From: Desulfovibrio sp.
GTDB taxonomy: Bacteria; Desulfobacterota; Desulfovibrionia; Desulfovibrionales; Desulfovibrionaceae
Reading direction: 5' to 3'
Length of the DNA: 64,000 bases
Assembly: GCF_034006445.1 (NCBI RefSeq)
Contig: NZ_JAVESS010000016.1
Location: 1-64,000, forward strand
Each line of letters begins with the position of its first letter. Within the stretch, counting starts at the first letter, position 1. Positions 45,133-53,844 of this stretch are shown in pieces. The notes under the pieces were generated by a model. The model did not search any database and had not been told where the DNA came from. It worked only from the letters and a program-made list of their open reading frames with translations. The position numbers and the translations under genes are program-made.

Positions 45133-45163
45133 GCCGGAAGCCCCAGGCTTCCGGCTTGTTTTT
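45133..45163 (+). terminator. Rho-independent terminator after the Tim44-like gene
   Basis: GCCGGAAGCC pairs with GGCTTCCGGC around a 3-base loop, followed by TTGTTTTT. Confidence 0.85.
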
Positions 45164-45181
45164 GGCAACCTTGGAGAACAT

Positions 45182-45577
45182 ATGAAAAATTATGTCGAAA
45201 AACACGACAAACTGCTACGGCATCTGCAAATGACCATTGAAACCGCCACTCCGGATTACGCCAGAGTGACCATGCCCCTTACCGAAAACCACAAGAACGG
45301 CATGGGCTGCGCTCACGGTGGAGCCATTTTTTCGCTGGCCGACGTGGCTTTTGGGGCTGCGGCCAATGCGGGCAAGGATATGGGGGTGGTGAGCCTTTCA
45401 ACCACCATCGAATTTCTGCGTCCCGGCAAATGTGGCCCCCTGGCTGCCGAATCCTATGTGGTACGCAAGGGCCAGCGCATTCAAAGCTATACCGTAAAGG
45501 TTTTCGACGGCACCGGAGATCTTATCGCCCAGTGCATGGCTTCCGGGTATCAGACAGACATCTTGCTGCCAGAATAA
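45182..45577 (+). CDS. Hotdog-fold thioesterase, PaaI-type
   Basis: This 131-residue protein starts at the ATG after TTGGAG. The hotdog motif MGCAHGGAIFSLADVAFGAAAN has the catalytic-type HGG and Asp. The segment LSTTIEFLRPGK is typical of PaaI and YdiI-like acyl-CoA thioesterases. It hydrolyses an acyl-CoA of unknown nature. It is a single gene, with repeat C behind it. Confidence 0.87.
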   Translation: MKNYVEKHDKLLRHLQMTIETATPDYARVTMPLTENHKNGMGCAHGGAIFSLADVAFGAAANAGKDMGVVSLSTTIEFLRPGKCGPLAAESYVVRKGQRIQSYTVKVFDGTGDLIAQCMASGYQTDILLPE

Positions 45578-45671
45578 GCTGCGTCAACGACAATGGCTTT
45601 TCAGCCCGGCGGCCTTCAAGGTTTGCCGGGCTGCTTCCTTTTTATGCCGCCCGGACTTATATTCGCCATAC

Positions 45672-45799
45672 TGGAGCATTTAACACTTGAAATGCTCGCG
45701 TACGGCAGGCAAAAGCCCGCCTACTCGCATTTCGTGGCAAGGATTTTCAAAAAAATCCTTGCAGAGCATTTAACTCATTTCATTCGTAAACTGCTCTGG
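45672..45799. repeat. Intergenic repeat C, copy 1
   Basis: Reads GGAGCATTTAACACTTGAAA, a hairpin GGCAGGCAAAAGCCCGCC, an AAGGATTTT...AAAATCCTT hairpin and TTCATTCGTAAACTGCTCTG. It is the reverse complement of the copy at 50599. Confidence 0.85.
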
Positions 45800-45838
45800 C
45801 TGCCGACAACGCGGCCAAAAAAACACCAGGAGGACGCC

Positions 45839-46105
45839 ATGGCAAGCGGTTGGGCCGGAGACGGCGCAGTGCAGGATCAGATCCAGGATTCCATCAATGA
45901 CGAAGTTGCCCGCGCGCGGCGCAATCTTCCCAGCGGTGAAAGCCTGAGCCATTGCGAGGAGTGCGGGGAGCCCATCCCGCAGGCCCGACGTGAAGCCCTG
46001 CCGGGCGTGCGCCTGTGCGTCGCCTGCCAGCAGGAGGCGGACAGGGAACAACAGGCAGTTTCTCTTTATAATCGGCGCGGCAGCAAGGACAGCCAGTTGC
46101 GGTAG
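45839..46105 (+). CDS. DksA/TraR-type C4 zinc-finger protein
   Basis: The ATG at 45839 follows AGGAGG and gives 88 residues. The C-terminal zinc finger is CEECGEPIPQAR and CVACQQEADR. It resembles the small YbiI/TraR group that lacks the long coiled coil of DksA. Such proteins bind in the RNA polymerase secondary channel. The N-terminus (AVQDQIQDSINDEVARARR) is a short helix. Confidence 0.88.
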   Translation: MASGWAGDGAVQDQIQDSINDEVARARRNLPSGESLSHCEECGEPIPQARREALPGVRLCVACQQEADREQQAVSLYNRRGSKDSQLR

Positions 46106-46120
46106 GCATGCCGTTTGCCA

Positions 46121-46171
46121 CCACTCGCCCCCCGTTCGCGCCACTCGCCCCCCGCTCGCGCTACTCGCCCC
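46121..46171. repeat. GC-rich 20-bp tandem repeat, 2.5 units
   Basis: CCACTCGCCCCCCGTTCGCG is followed by CCACTCGCCCCCCGCTCGCG and a partial third unit. It lies between the DksA-like gene and folC. Confidence 0.7.
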
Positions 46172-46323
46172 ATTTGCCCCATTTGCGCAGCCGTCAGGAC
46201 AATTTCAGAGCACATTTGCCCTGCCGCAATTCTGGCCGCCACTCCTGTAGCGCTGCCCCGCCGCAAATCCTTGCGGCATGTTCTGCTTACAGAACGCTGA
46301 CAGCCGCCCGGCTTTAAGGTACC

Positions 46324-47748
46324 GTGCTGCCCATGAGACAGCACTTCAGTGATTTCACCCATATTGAACAGCATCTGGACAGTCTGGGACTTTTTCACAT
46401 GGACATGGGCCTTGACCGCATGTGGCACGCCCTGTCGGCCCTGGGTCTTGTCCGGCCTCCCTTTGTGACGGTGCAGGTGCTCGGCACCAACGGCAAGGGG
46501 TCCACCGCCTCCTTTCTTGCTTCCCTGTGCGCTGCCCACGGCCTGCGCGCGGGGCTGTACACCTCCCCGCACTTTGTCAGCCCAACGGAGCGCATCCGCA
46601 TCGACGGCAGGCCCTGGCCGCAGGAATTGTGGACCAGCCAGGCCAACAAGGTCATGGATGCCGCCCCGGCACTGACGTACTTCGAGTTTCTTACCGTGCT
46701 CGCCTTGCTGGCTTTTGCGGAAGAGCGGGTTGATGTGGCCATTCTTGAGGCAGGGCTTGGCGGCAGCCACGACGCCACCACCGCCGTCAGCGCCGATGTG
46801 CTCTGCTTTGCCCCCATAGCTATGGACCACAAGGACGTGCTTGGCGACAGTCTTGCGGCCATCGCCAAGGACAAGGCCGGGGCCATCCGTTCGGCGGCTC
46901 CCGTGTGCTCCACCTTTCAGTTTCCACAAGCTGCGCGGGCCATTGAAGCCGCCGCGCGCGAGCACAAGGCACCGTTGATATGGGCTGGCGCGGCCGACGC
47001 ATCCCTGGAACTGGGGCTTCCCGGGCCGCATCAGAAAAACAACGCTGGCCTTGCGCTGGCCGCGTGGCAACTGCTGGCCCCCATGCTCGGCAAAGACCCG
47101 CAAGACGCGCAGGCGCGAAAATGCGGCCTTGCCCGGGCATTTATTCCCGGCCGCCTGCAGTACGTGCCCGCCACGAGCGCCATGCCGCCTCTTTTACTGG
47201 ACGGCGCGCACAACCCCCACGGCATGGCCGCCCTCATGGCGGCCTTGCAGCAGGCAAACATACAGCCCGCCGCCATCGTGTTTTCCTGCCTGGGGGACAA
47301 GGACTGGCAGACAGCGGCCGCCATGCTGAAAAAACAGGCAGGCGACGCCCCGATCTTCGTGCCCCCGCTGGACAATCCCAGAGCGGCCAGCGCGCAGGAC
47401 GTGGCACGCTTTTTCAACGCCACGCCCCCGTCCACGGCCCAGGCCATGCCTGACGCGCAGGGCAGCGCGGCCAGCACGCCCCCCGACGCTTCGCCGCTGG
47501 CGCAGGCTCTGGCCCATGCCGCAGCCGTGGCGCGGGCCTGCCCGGGCCGCCCGGTGCTGATCACAGGTTCGCTCTATCTGCTGGCAGAATTTTTCAGCCT
47601 TCACCCCGCATACCTTTCGCACCAGGACGCGATTCACCAGGACGAAACCAGCCCGGACGTAATCCGCCAGGACGAAACCAGCCCGGACGTAATCCGCCAG
47701 AACGCAATCCGCCAGGACGCAACTCAAGGGAAAACAGCCCATGAATAA
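46324..47748 (+). CDS. folC: Folylpolyglutamate synthase / dihydrofolate synthase with repeat-bearing C-terminus
   Basis: The Mur-ligase fold motifs are VLGTNGKGSTASFLASL (ATP binding), TSPHFVSPTERIRI, EAGLGGSHDATTA and LLLDGAHNPHGM. FolC adds glutamates to folates. Two starts are possible: GTG 46324 with AAGG four bases upstream, or ATG 46333. The C-terminus carries an extra tail with a 10-residue unit QDETSPDVIR repeated, from an exact 30-base DNA duplication at 47641-47700. The stop overlaps the start of selA by 8 bases. Confidence 0.92.
   Translation: MLPMRQHFSDFTHIEQHLDSLGLFHMDMGLDRMWHALSALGLVRPPFVTVQVLGTNGKGSTASFLASLCAAHGLRAGLYTSPHFVSPTERIRIDGRPWPQELWTSQANKVMDAAPALTYFEFLTVLALLAFAEERVDVAILEAGLGGSHDATTAVSADVLCFAPIAMDHKDVLGDSLAAIAKDKAGAIRSAAPVCSTFQFPQAARAIEAAAREHKAPLIWAGAADASLELGLPGPHQKNNAGLALAAWQLLAPMLGKDPQDAQARKCGLARAFIPGRLQYVPATSAMPPLLLDGAHNPHGMAALMAALQQANIQPAAIVFSCLGDKDWQTAAAMLKKQAGDAPIFVPPLDNPRAASAQDVARFFNATPPSTAQAMPDAQGSAASTPPDASPLAQALAHAAAVARACPGRPVLITGSLYLLAEFFSLHPAYLSHQDAIHQDETSPDVIRQDETSPDVIRQNAIRQDATQGKTAHE
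47641..47700 (+). repeat. Exact 30-bp direct repeat inside folC
   Basis: The unit starting GACGAAACCAGCCCGGACGT occurs twice in tandem, with diverged partial units before and after (CAGGACGCGATT, CAGGACGCAACT). It keeps the reading frame because 30 is a multiple of three. Confidence 0.9.
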
Positions 47749-49171
47749 ACTCTTTCGCGCCATCCCCGCCGTGGACCTTTGCCTAGCGGCCCTTCACGAG
47801 GCCGACCCTCATCTGGCCGACGCTCCGCGCACCTTTGTGCGGGATCTTGTGACCGCATTCTGGGATCAGCAGCGGCAGGCCATCCGGGAAGGCCAGTACA
47901 GCTCCGCCCATGAACTGGCGCTCGAAGCCCGCCTGCAAGACCTTGCGGCCTATGTGCGGGCAGGCCTGCGGAGCCACTTCAGCGCGGCGCTCAACGCCAC
48001 CGGGGTGGTGGTGCATACCAATATGGGCCGCTCGGTGCTGGCAAAAGAAGCGCGGGAGGCGGTCATCACCGCCGCCACAGGCTACTGCAACCTTGAACTG
48101 AACATGGCCACCGGCGGGCGCGGCAGCCGTCACTCCCTGGTGGAAGACCTGCTCTGCCGTCTCACAGGGGCCGAAGCGGCCCTTGTGGTCAACAACAATG
48201 CCGCCGCCGTGCTGCTTGTGCTGGACACCTTTTGCAAGGGCGGCGAAGTGGTGGTCTCGCGTGGCGAACTGGTGGAAATCGGCGGCAGCTTCCGCATTCC
48301 CGAAGTTATGGAAAAAAGCGGCGCCACCTTACGCGAAGTGGGGGCCACCAACCGCACCCATCTGCACGACTACAGAGCGGCCATCAATGAAAACACCCGC
48401 GCCCTCATGCGCGTGCATACGTCAAACTACCGCATTGTGGGCTTCCACTCTGCCGTGTCCCTGCCAGAACTGGCAGAACTGGCGAAGGAGCATGATCTCC
48501 CGCTTATTGAAGACCTGGGCAGCGGCAGCCTGACGGATTTTTCGGCCGTTGGCCTGCCCAATGAACCCACGGTTCCTTCAGTGCTGGCCCAGGGCGCGGA
48601 TATTGCCACATTTTCCGGCGACAAGGTACTGGGCGGCCCGCAGGCGGGCATCATTACGGGCCGCAAAAGCATGGTGGACAAGCTCAAGAGCAATCCGCTC
48701 ACCCGCGCCCTGCGTTGCGACAAGCTCTGCCTTGCCGCCCTTGAAGCCACCCTGCGCCTCTACCTTGACCCGGACAAGGCCCGGCAAAGCGTGCCTACCC
48801 TGCGCATGATCTGCCGCACCGCCGAAGAACTGCACAAGGACGCCCGCTCCCTGGCCGCCGCCCTGCGCAGGGGCCTCAACGCCAATCCGCAAACATCCTG
48901 CCACATAAGCCTGCGGGCCGATGTTTCCCGCGTGGGCGGCGGGGCCTTCCCCCAGTACGATTTGCCCACCACCCTGGTGTGCCTCAAGCCTGCCGCATGC
49001 AGTCCCACGGCGCTCAAGGCCGCCCTGCTGCGCACTGAACCGCCCCTTATAGGAAGGCTTGAGGATGACAGCTTCTGCCTTGACCCCCGCACCCTGGACA
49101 CTGCGGACAGGCCCGCACTGCTGCGCGTTCTGCGCGAGGCACTGGCCCTTGCCGCCACAGGTCTTATATAG
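47741..49171 (+). CDS. selA: L-seryl-tRNA(Sec) selenium transferase
   Basis: This 476-residue PLP enzyme has TGVVVHTNMGRSVL, NLELNMATGGRGSRHS, a PLP-lysine segment TFSGDKVLGGPQAG (Lys near residue 295) and VGGGAFPQYDLPTT, all SelA landmarks. SelA converts seryl-tRNA(Sec) to selenocysteyl-tRNA(Sec). Its presence supports reading the TGA codons in the grd-like genes as selenocysteine. selB and selD are not in the window. It overlaps folC by 8 bases (shared ATGAATAA). Confidence 0.96.
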   Translation: MNKLFRAIPAVDLCLAALHEADPHLADAPRTFVRDLVTAFWDQQRQAIREGQYSSAHELALEARLQDLAAYVRAGLRSHFSAALNATGVVVHTNMGRSVLAKEAREAVITAATGYCNLELNMATGGRGSRHSLVEDLLCRLTGAEAALVVNNNAAAVLLVLDTFCKGGEVVVSRGELVEIGGSFRIPEVMEKSGATLREVGATNRTHLHDYRAAINENTRALMRVHTSNYRIVGFHSAVSLPELAELAKEHDLPLIEDLGSGSLTDFSAVGLPNEPTVPSVLAQGADIATFSGDKVLGGPQAGIITGRKSMVDKLKSNPLTRALRCDKLCLAALEATLRLYLDPDKARQSVPTLRMICRTAEELHKDARSLAAALRRGLNANPQTSCHISLRADVSRVGGGAFPQYDLPTTLVCLKPAACSPTALKAALLRTEPPLIGRLEDDSFCLDPRTLDTADRPALLRVLREALALAATGLI

Positions 49172-49217
49172 ATAGCAAGATTGATTGCCGCCCCTCGCGG
49201 CCATAAAGGAAAACACC

Positions 49218-50600
49218 ATGGAAAAGACGCTGACCTACAAGCCCAGAAACGCCTGGGAAGATGCGGACGCCAAGACCCGCAACCAGATGGAATCTTTGGC
49301 TCTTCGTTATATGGACTTTATCACGCGCTGCAAAACCGAGCGTGAAACCGTGGAATACGTGCGCGAACGCCTGACCGCCCAGGGCTATGGAGAAGATTTC
49401 AGCGGCGACCGCGTCATGCGCCCCATGCGCGGCAAAGCCATTTTTGCCGCCCGTCGCGGTACGCTGCCTCTGGATCAGGGGCTTGCCCTTGTGGCAGCCC
49501 ATGCAGATACGCCGCGCCTTGACTTCAAGCAGCGCCCCCTTATCGAGCAGCCCGGCGTGGCGCAGGCCAAAACCCACTATTACGGCGGCATACGCAAATA
49601 CCAGTGGCTGGCGCGCCCCCTGGCGCTGCACGGTGTGGTCATACGCGCCGACGGTTCAACACTTGAGGTCACCATTGGCGAAAAGCCCGGCGAGCCTGTT
49701 TTCTGCATTGCGGATCTTCTGCCGCATCTGGCGCAAAAACAGGTAACGCAGACCGTCAGCGATGCCTTTGAGGGCGAAAAGCTCAACATCATTCTGGGGC
49801 ACAGCCCCAAGGCCGCCAAGAGCAAAAAAGACGAAGCGCCCAAGGAGCCCATCAAGGCCCAATTGCTTGAAATCCTCAATAAAAAATACGGCATTACTGA
49901 AGAAGACCTTATTACTGCCGAGCTTCAGGCCGTGCCCGCAGGGCCGGCGCGCTTTGTGGGTTTTGACAAGGCCCTGGTGGGCGGCTACGGCCAGGACGAC
50001 CGCATCTGCGTGTTCGCGGCTCTTGAGGCCCTGCTGGAAGCCGAGGCCACCGGGCGCAGCATGGCGGTGATGTTCTGGGACAAGGAAGAAATCGGTTCGG
50101 ACGGCGCAACCGGCGCGGCGTCGCGCTTTTTGCAGTACTGCATTGAAGACCTGACCCAGGCGTGGGCTCCGGGCCTGTCCGCATCGCGCGTCTTTATGGA
50201 AACCCGTGCCCTTTCCGCCGACGTTCAGGCCGCTCTGGACCCGGATTTTCAGGAAGTGCACGAAAAGCAGAACGCCGCCCAGATGGGCTATGGCCCCTGC
50301 TTCTCCAAGTTCACGGGCTCGCGCGGCAAATACGGCGCCAGCGAGGCCGATGCCGAATTTTTCGGCGCGTTGCGCAACCTGTTCAACAGCAAGAATATTC
50401 CCTGGCAGGCGGCGGAACTGGGGCGCGTGGACCACGGCGGCGGCGGCACGGTGGCGCTCTTTCTGGCGGCCTATGGCATGCACGTCATTGACCTTGGCCC
50501 GGCCGTGCTTTCCATGCACAGCCCCTTTGAACTGGCAAGCTGCGCGGATCTGCACACCACTGTTCAGGCCTACCGGGCTTTTCTTGAGTCAAGCATCTAG
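49218..50600 (+). CDS. M18-family aminopeptidase
   Basis: This 460-residue protein starts after AAGGA. Zinc-peptidase features are VAAHADTPRLDF (metal His-Ala-Asp), FWDKEEIGSDGATGA and the late MHSPFELASCADLHTT. It matches the M18 aspartyl/leucyl aminopeptidases (ApeA/Lap4-like), which remove acidic or neutral N-terminal residues in the cytoplasm. It lies downstream of selA; whether on the same transcript is unclear. Confidence 0.9.
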   Translation: MEKTLTYKPRNAWEDADAKTRNQMESLALRYMDFITRCKTERETVEYVRERLTAQGYGEDFSGDRVMRPMRGKAIFAARRGTLPLDQGLALVAAHADTPRLDFKQRPLIEQPGVAQAKTHYYGGIRKYQWLARPLALHGVVIRADGSTLEVTIGEKPGEPVFCIADLLPHLAQKQVTQTVSDAFEGEKLNIILGHSPKAAKSKKDEAPKEPIKAQLLEILNKKYGITEEDLITAELQAVPAGPARFVGFDKALVGGYGQDDRICVFAALEALLEAEATGRSMAVMFWDKEEIGSDGATGAASRFLQYCIEDLTQAWAPGLSASRVFMETRALSADVQAALDPDFQEVHEKQNAAQMGYGPCFSKFTGSRGKYGASEADAEFFGALRNLFNSKNIPWQAAELGRVDHGGGGTVALFLAAYGMHVIDLGPAVLSMHSPFELASCADLHTTVQAYRAFLESSI

Positions 50601-50725
50601 AGCAGTTTACGAATGAAATGAGTTAAATGCGCTGCAAGGATTTTTCTGAAAAATCCTTGCCACGAAATGCGAGCAGGCGGGCTTTTGCCTGCCGTACGCG
50701 AGCATTTCAAGTGTTAAATGCTCTA
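50599..50725. repeat. Intergenic repeat C, copy 2
   Basis: Reads AGAGCAGTTTACGAATGAAA, CAAGGATTTTT/AAAAATCCTTG, GGCGGGCTTTTGCCTGCC and GAGCATTTCAAGTGTTAAAT, the inverse of copy 1. Confidence 0.85.
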
Positions 50726-50899
50726 GCTGATCAGGTTTACGTGGGCAGGTTTACTTGGCCACGTATAGCTGGCCACGTATAGCTGGCCAGTGCGGTTTTA
50801 ACAGAGCAGACAGGCTTTGAGCCACTGCGATGCCTGAAAGGCACGATCTCTGCCCCCTGCTTCCGAACAGAAAAACCTTTGTGGTATTACAGCATACTG

Positions 50900-50969
50900 T
50901 AAAGGTTTTAGGGGGTGGGGGCGTGGGGGAGGCGACCCTTTTGCAAAAGGGTCCCTCCCCCACAAAAAC
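50900..50969 (+). repeat. Intergenic repeat D, copy 2
   Basis: AAGGTTTTAGGGGGTGGGGG followed by the palindrome ACCCTTTTGCAAAAGGGT and CCCTCCCCCACAAAA, nearly the same as copy 1. Confidence 0.85.
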
Positions 50970-51078
50970 TGCTCCTGCATTGCAGGGCGCATAGTTGCGC
51001 GGTTTCTTGTTGCCCCTCCCTCACAAAGCTTGCCCCTGCACTGCATGGCGGCCCGCGCCAGCCCCAAACGGATACCCT

Positions 51079-51819
51079 ATGGACATCGACAGTCAAAAAC
51101 TGGCACTGCTCAACAGCGGCCAGGCCGCCTCAAGCAATCTTGCCGAAGCCCTTGCCGTGGATTTTGCCGCTCTTATGGCTGCGGCCGTTCCCGATGTGCC
51201 CGCCAGCGGCATTGACGCCCTGCGCGCGGCGGCGGGACTGGGCGTTTCCAAAAAGATGCGTCTGGCCGGAAAACTGCTGTATGAAACCTTTGGGGCTGAC
51301 GGTCTGGTCCCCTGCGCAAGCCACCCCTCGGACACGGTGCGTGGCTGGGCCTGCTTTGCCCTCGCCCTTTGCCCGGCCCGCAATATTGAAGAACGGCTTG
51401 AAGCCGTGCGGCCCCTTGCCGATGACGGGCACTTCGGCGTGCGCGAATGGGTATGGATGGCCGTGCGCCCCCATCTCACCGAACACCTTGATGCGGCCAT
51501 ACCCCACCTCGTGGGCTGGACGGCGGATACTTCCGAACGGGTGCGCCGCTTCGCCAGTGAAAGCATACGCCCGCGCGGGGTCTGGTGCAGCCATATGGAA
51601 AGACTCAAACAGAACCCTGCCCTGGGCCTGCCGGTGCTGGAGCCGCTGCGGGCAGACCCGGCGGCCTACGTGCAGGACAGCGTGGGCAACTGGCTCAATG
51701 ACGCTGCCAAATCCCAGCCGCAGTGGGTGCAGGATGTCTGCCACCGCTGGCTGGCTGAAAGCCCCTGCAAGGCGACGGAGCGCATCTGCAAGCGTGCTCT
51801 GCGCAGCATCAAGAAATAA
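51079..51819 (+). CDS. DNA alkylation repair-like HEAT-repeat protein (AlkD family)
   Basis: This 246-residue helical repeat protein has a hallmark segment DTVRGWACFALALCP and VREWVWMAVRPHL (HEAT-like, with the Trp/Asp pattern of AlkD), then FASESIRPRGVWCSH. AlkD enzymes remove alkylated bases without a flipping pocket. The gene is bounded by two inverted copies of repeat D. Confidence 0.8.
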   Translation: MDIDSQKLALLNSGQAASSNLAEALAVDFAALMAAAVPDVPASGIDALRAAAGLGVSKKMRLAGKLLYETFGADGLVPCASHPSDTVRGWACFALALCPARNIEERLEAVRPLADDGHFGVREWVWMAVRPHLTEHLDAAIPHLVGWTADTSERVRRFASESIRPRGVWCSHMERLKQNPALGLPVLEPLRADPAAYVQDSVGNWLNDAAKSQPQWVQDVCHRWLAESPCKATERICKRALRSIKK

Positions 51820-51833
51820 TATTTGAGATGCTT

Positions 51834-51897
51834 TGTGGGGGAGGGACCCTTTTGCAAAAGGGTCTCCTCCCCCACGCCCCCACCCCCTAAAACTCTT
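51834..51897 (-). repeat. Intergenic repeat D, copy 3 (inverted)
   Basis: Read on the plus strand, TTTGTGGGGGAGGGACCCTT leads into the palindrome TTGCAAAAGGGTCT and CCCCCACGCCCCCACCCCCT. It is the reverse complement of copy 2. Confidence 0.85.
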
Positions 51898-51934
51898 AAA
51901 GAATTTTTTGTTCTTTGGCGGAGGGGCCATACCA

Positions 51935-52033
51935 TTTCAACATTTATCTGCTCCAGCTCTGCCCGCAAAGAGGCGCGCCCATGGCGCGCCTCTTTGCAGG
52001 GTAATTAACCCATTCCATTCGTAAATTGCTCTG
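51935..52033. repeat. Diverged repeat fragments (repeat C-like ends)
   Basis: CATTTCAACATTTATCTGCT and TTAACCCATTCCATTCGTAA, AATTGCTCTGG resemble the ends of repeat C, with GGCGCGCCCATGGCGCGCC as an inner palindrome. Only the ends are recognisable. Confidence 0.5.
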
Positions 52034-52036
52034 GCA

Positions 52037-53488
52037 TCAAAAATAATCCGAAAAATAGGGCCTGTCCGGGGGAATCAGCGCTTCAAGCGTTTTGAGCAGA
52101 TGGTAGTCCATATCAATGCGGTCATTGTTATAGAGATAGGTTGGCCGCTTGTAGCCCATAAGCATGGTGGTCAGCGTCTGGATGTCCAGCGCGATGCGGT
52201 GTCCCGAATGGCATGTGGTCACCTGCTCGCAGACAGCCTCATCATCCTCCCACCGCACGTGGAATATGCCGTTGTTCCACGGCGCAATGGGATCTTTTAC
52301 CTCAAAATCCAGCGTGAGCCTGGGATCGCTGAACTGGAAGGGGTAAAACTCCATAAAGCGCTGCACATCCACAATACGGGCCATGCCGTAGGGCTGTATG
52401 GTCTCGTCGATTTCGCTGTCCTCAAGCTGAAAAGCCATGGCCTCGCCCGTGTAGTTGGCTCCTTCCACCTTGGTGATCATCGAAAAATGCGCGGTGATAT
52501 AGTTCCAGATGCCGTACTTGGCCTCCTGATTCAGGTAGACCATCTCCTTGATGCTGAAAACTTCATTCTCAATGTAGTAGATCACATAGCCCAGGGGCTT
52601 GCGGTCAGCGCTGTAATACACAGCCGCCATGACATCGTCCGAATCCCAGCGCCAGTATTCCTCCCACTCCAGTGCGCCGCGTATGAGCGCGCCGTGTTCC
52701 TGCAGCGCAAAATATTTGTAAACCTTGTGCAGATCCTCATTTTCAATGTCCACACGCTCTATCTGCCCCTCCACCTGGTGACGCGCCGGAAGCTGCGTAT
52801 CCTTGATGGCAAAGGTCATCTTGTCCGACATGATTTCCCAGCCGTGCTTGCGGTAAAGCGGGATGGAATAGGGGCACAGGTAGGAGATGATCTGCTGCTG
52901 GCTGCGCATGTACTCAAGGCTTTTTGCCAGCAATGAATGGATAAGCCCCCGGCCGGTATATTCCGGATAGGTCGCCACCCCGGTGATGCCGCCCATTTTG
53001 CAAATTTCGCCCTGGATGTTCACTTCCATAGGGTAGATGACCACTTGCGAAGCCAGCCTGCCCTTGTAAAACCAGCCCATGACGTGCGATGCCTCAAAAA
53101 TGGGCTTCTTGGACTGCTTCATCTCCTTGTCGGACCAGCCGATGCGGGCCATTTCAGACGAACTCACCTGAAAGGCATACCGCAGCAGGGCTTCAAACTG
53201 CTCAAAATCGTCCTTGCCAAGCTGGCGAAATTCAAAGGCATCGTGAACGCCATTGGGCGGTTGTCGGTCCTCGTCCTTGTGTTCGCTGTTCACGGCTTCT
53301 CCTTCACCGCGTTCCTCTGCGGCCATGACCGTCCGGCGGGCCTCAAGGCCACGTTCCCGGCGGTTGACGGGCACAAGCGGCGCGCCGTTGCATTTGTCTG
53401 GCGGCGTGCCTGCGGCGCGAAATGGGTGGGGCTCCAGTCGTGGACCATCAAGAGGCGGCAAATGCTGTTGCTTATGTAGAATGCGCAT
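52037..53488 (-). CDS. Eis-like GNAT acetyltransferase
   Basis: This protein has up to 483 residues. It starts the GNAT part at FEFRQLGKDDFEQFEALLRY and carries the acetyl-CoA loop GITGVATYPEYTGRGLIHSL, plus YLCPYSIPLYRKHGWEI, the classic Eis arrangement of two GNAT-like folds and a C-terminal SCP2-like domain. Eis enzymes acetylate amines or small molecules. The true start is unsure: ATG 53488 or ATG 53326 are possible. Both have weak ribosome-binding sites, and the first 70 residues are Pro/Arg-rich. Confidence 0.82.
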   Translation of the reverse strand: MRILHKQQHLPPLDGPRLEPHPFRAAGTPPDKCNGAPLVPVNRRERGLEARRTVMAAEERGEGEAVNSEHKDEDRQPPNGVHDAFEFRQLGKDDFEQFEALLRYAFQVSSSEMARIGWSDKEMKQSKKPIFEASHVMGWFYKGRLASQVVIYPMEVNIQGEICKMGGITGVATYPEYTGRGLIHSLLAKSLEYMRSQQQIISYLCPYSIPLYRKHGWEIMSDKMTFAIKDTQLPARHQVEGQIERVDIENEDLHKVYKYFALQEHGALIRGALEWEEYWRWDSDDVMAAVYYSADRKPLGYVIYYIENEVFSIKEMVYLNQEAKYGIWNYITAHFSMITKVEGANYTGEAMAFQLEDSEIDETIQPYGMARIVDVQRFMEFYPFQFSDPRLTLDFEVKDPIAPWNNGIFHVRWEDDEAVCEQVTTCHSGHRIALDIQTLTTMLMGYKRPTYLYNNDRIDMDYHLLKTLEALIPPDRPYFSDYF

Positions 53489-53844
53489 GCCTGTTTATTC
53501 CGGTAGCTGCTCGTAAAAGAAAAATGCCTGATTCTGACCAGCACGCCAGGCGGGGACTGCGTGTCTGCACCCTGGCGGCCCTTGTTTGCGGGGCGGGGTG
53601 AAAAACATCCCCCCAAGGCCGCTGTACCGCGCCAGGCAGTTTTACGCAAGGCATGAAGCCGTGGTAAAATGAAAAAAATAGATAACGATATGGCATGGTT
53701 GAAAAACAGCCTTACAGCGCGACACCATAAGGGAGCTTTTTTCGGCGCTTTGTCGAATGGCAAAGTATGGGTAAAAATTGAAGAAAAATGCCAGGCAGTC
53801 ACAATAGGAAATAAAAAAATGGCACAGCTGTGCCGCAAGCCCTG
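53489..53844. other. No gene recognised
   Basis: About 355 bases between two minus-strand genes. No terminator with a clean T-run and no convincing small frame was found. Confidence 0.5.

Noticed and set aside
36641..51897. Repeat A to D copies as a CRISPR array
   Set aside because: The copies are tens of kilobases apart, lack regular spacers and have no nearby cas genes.
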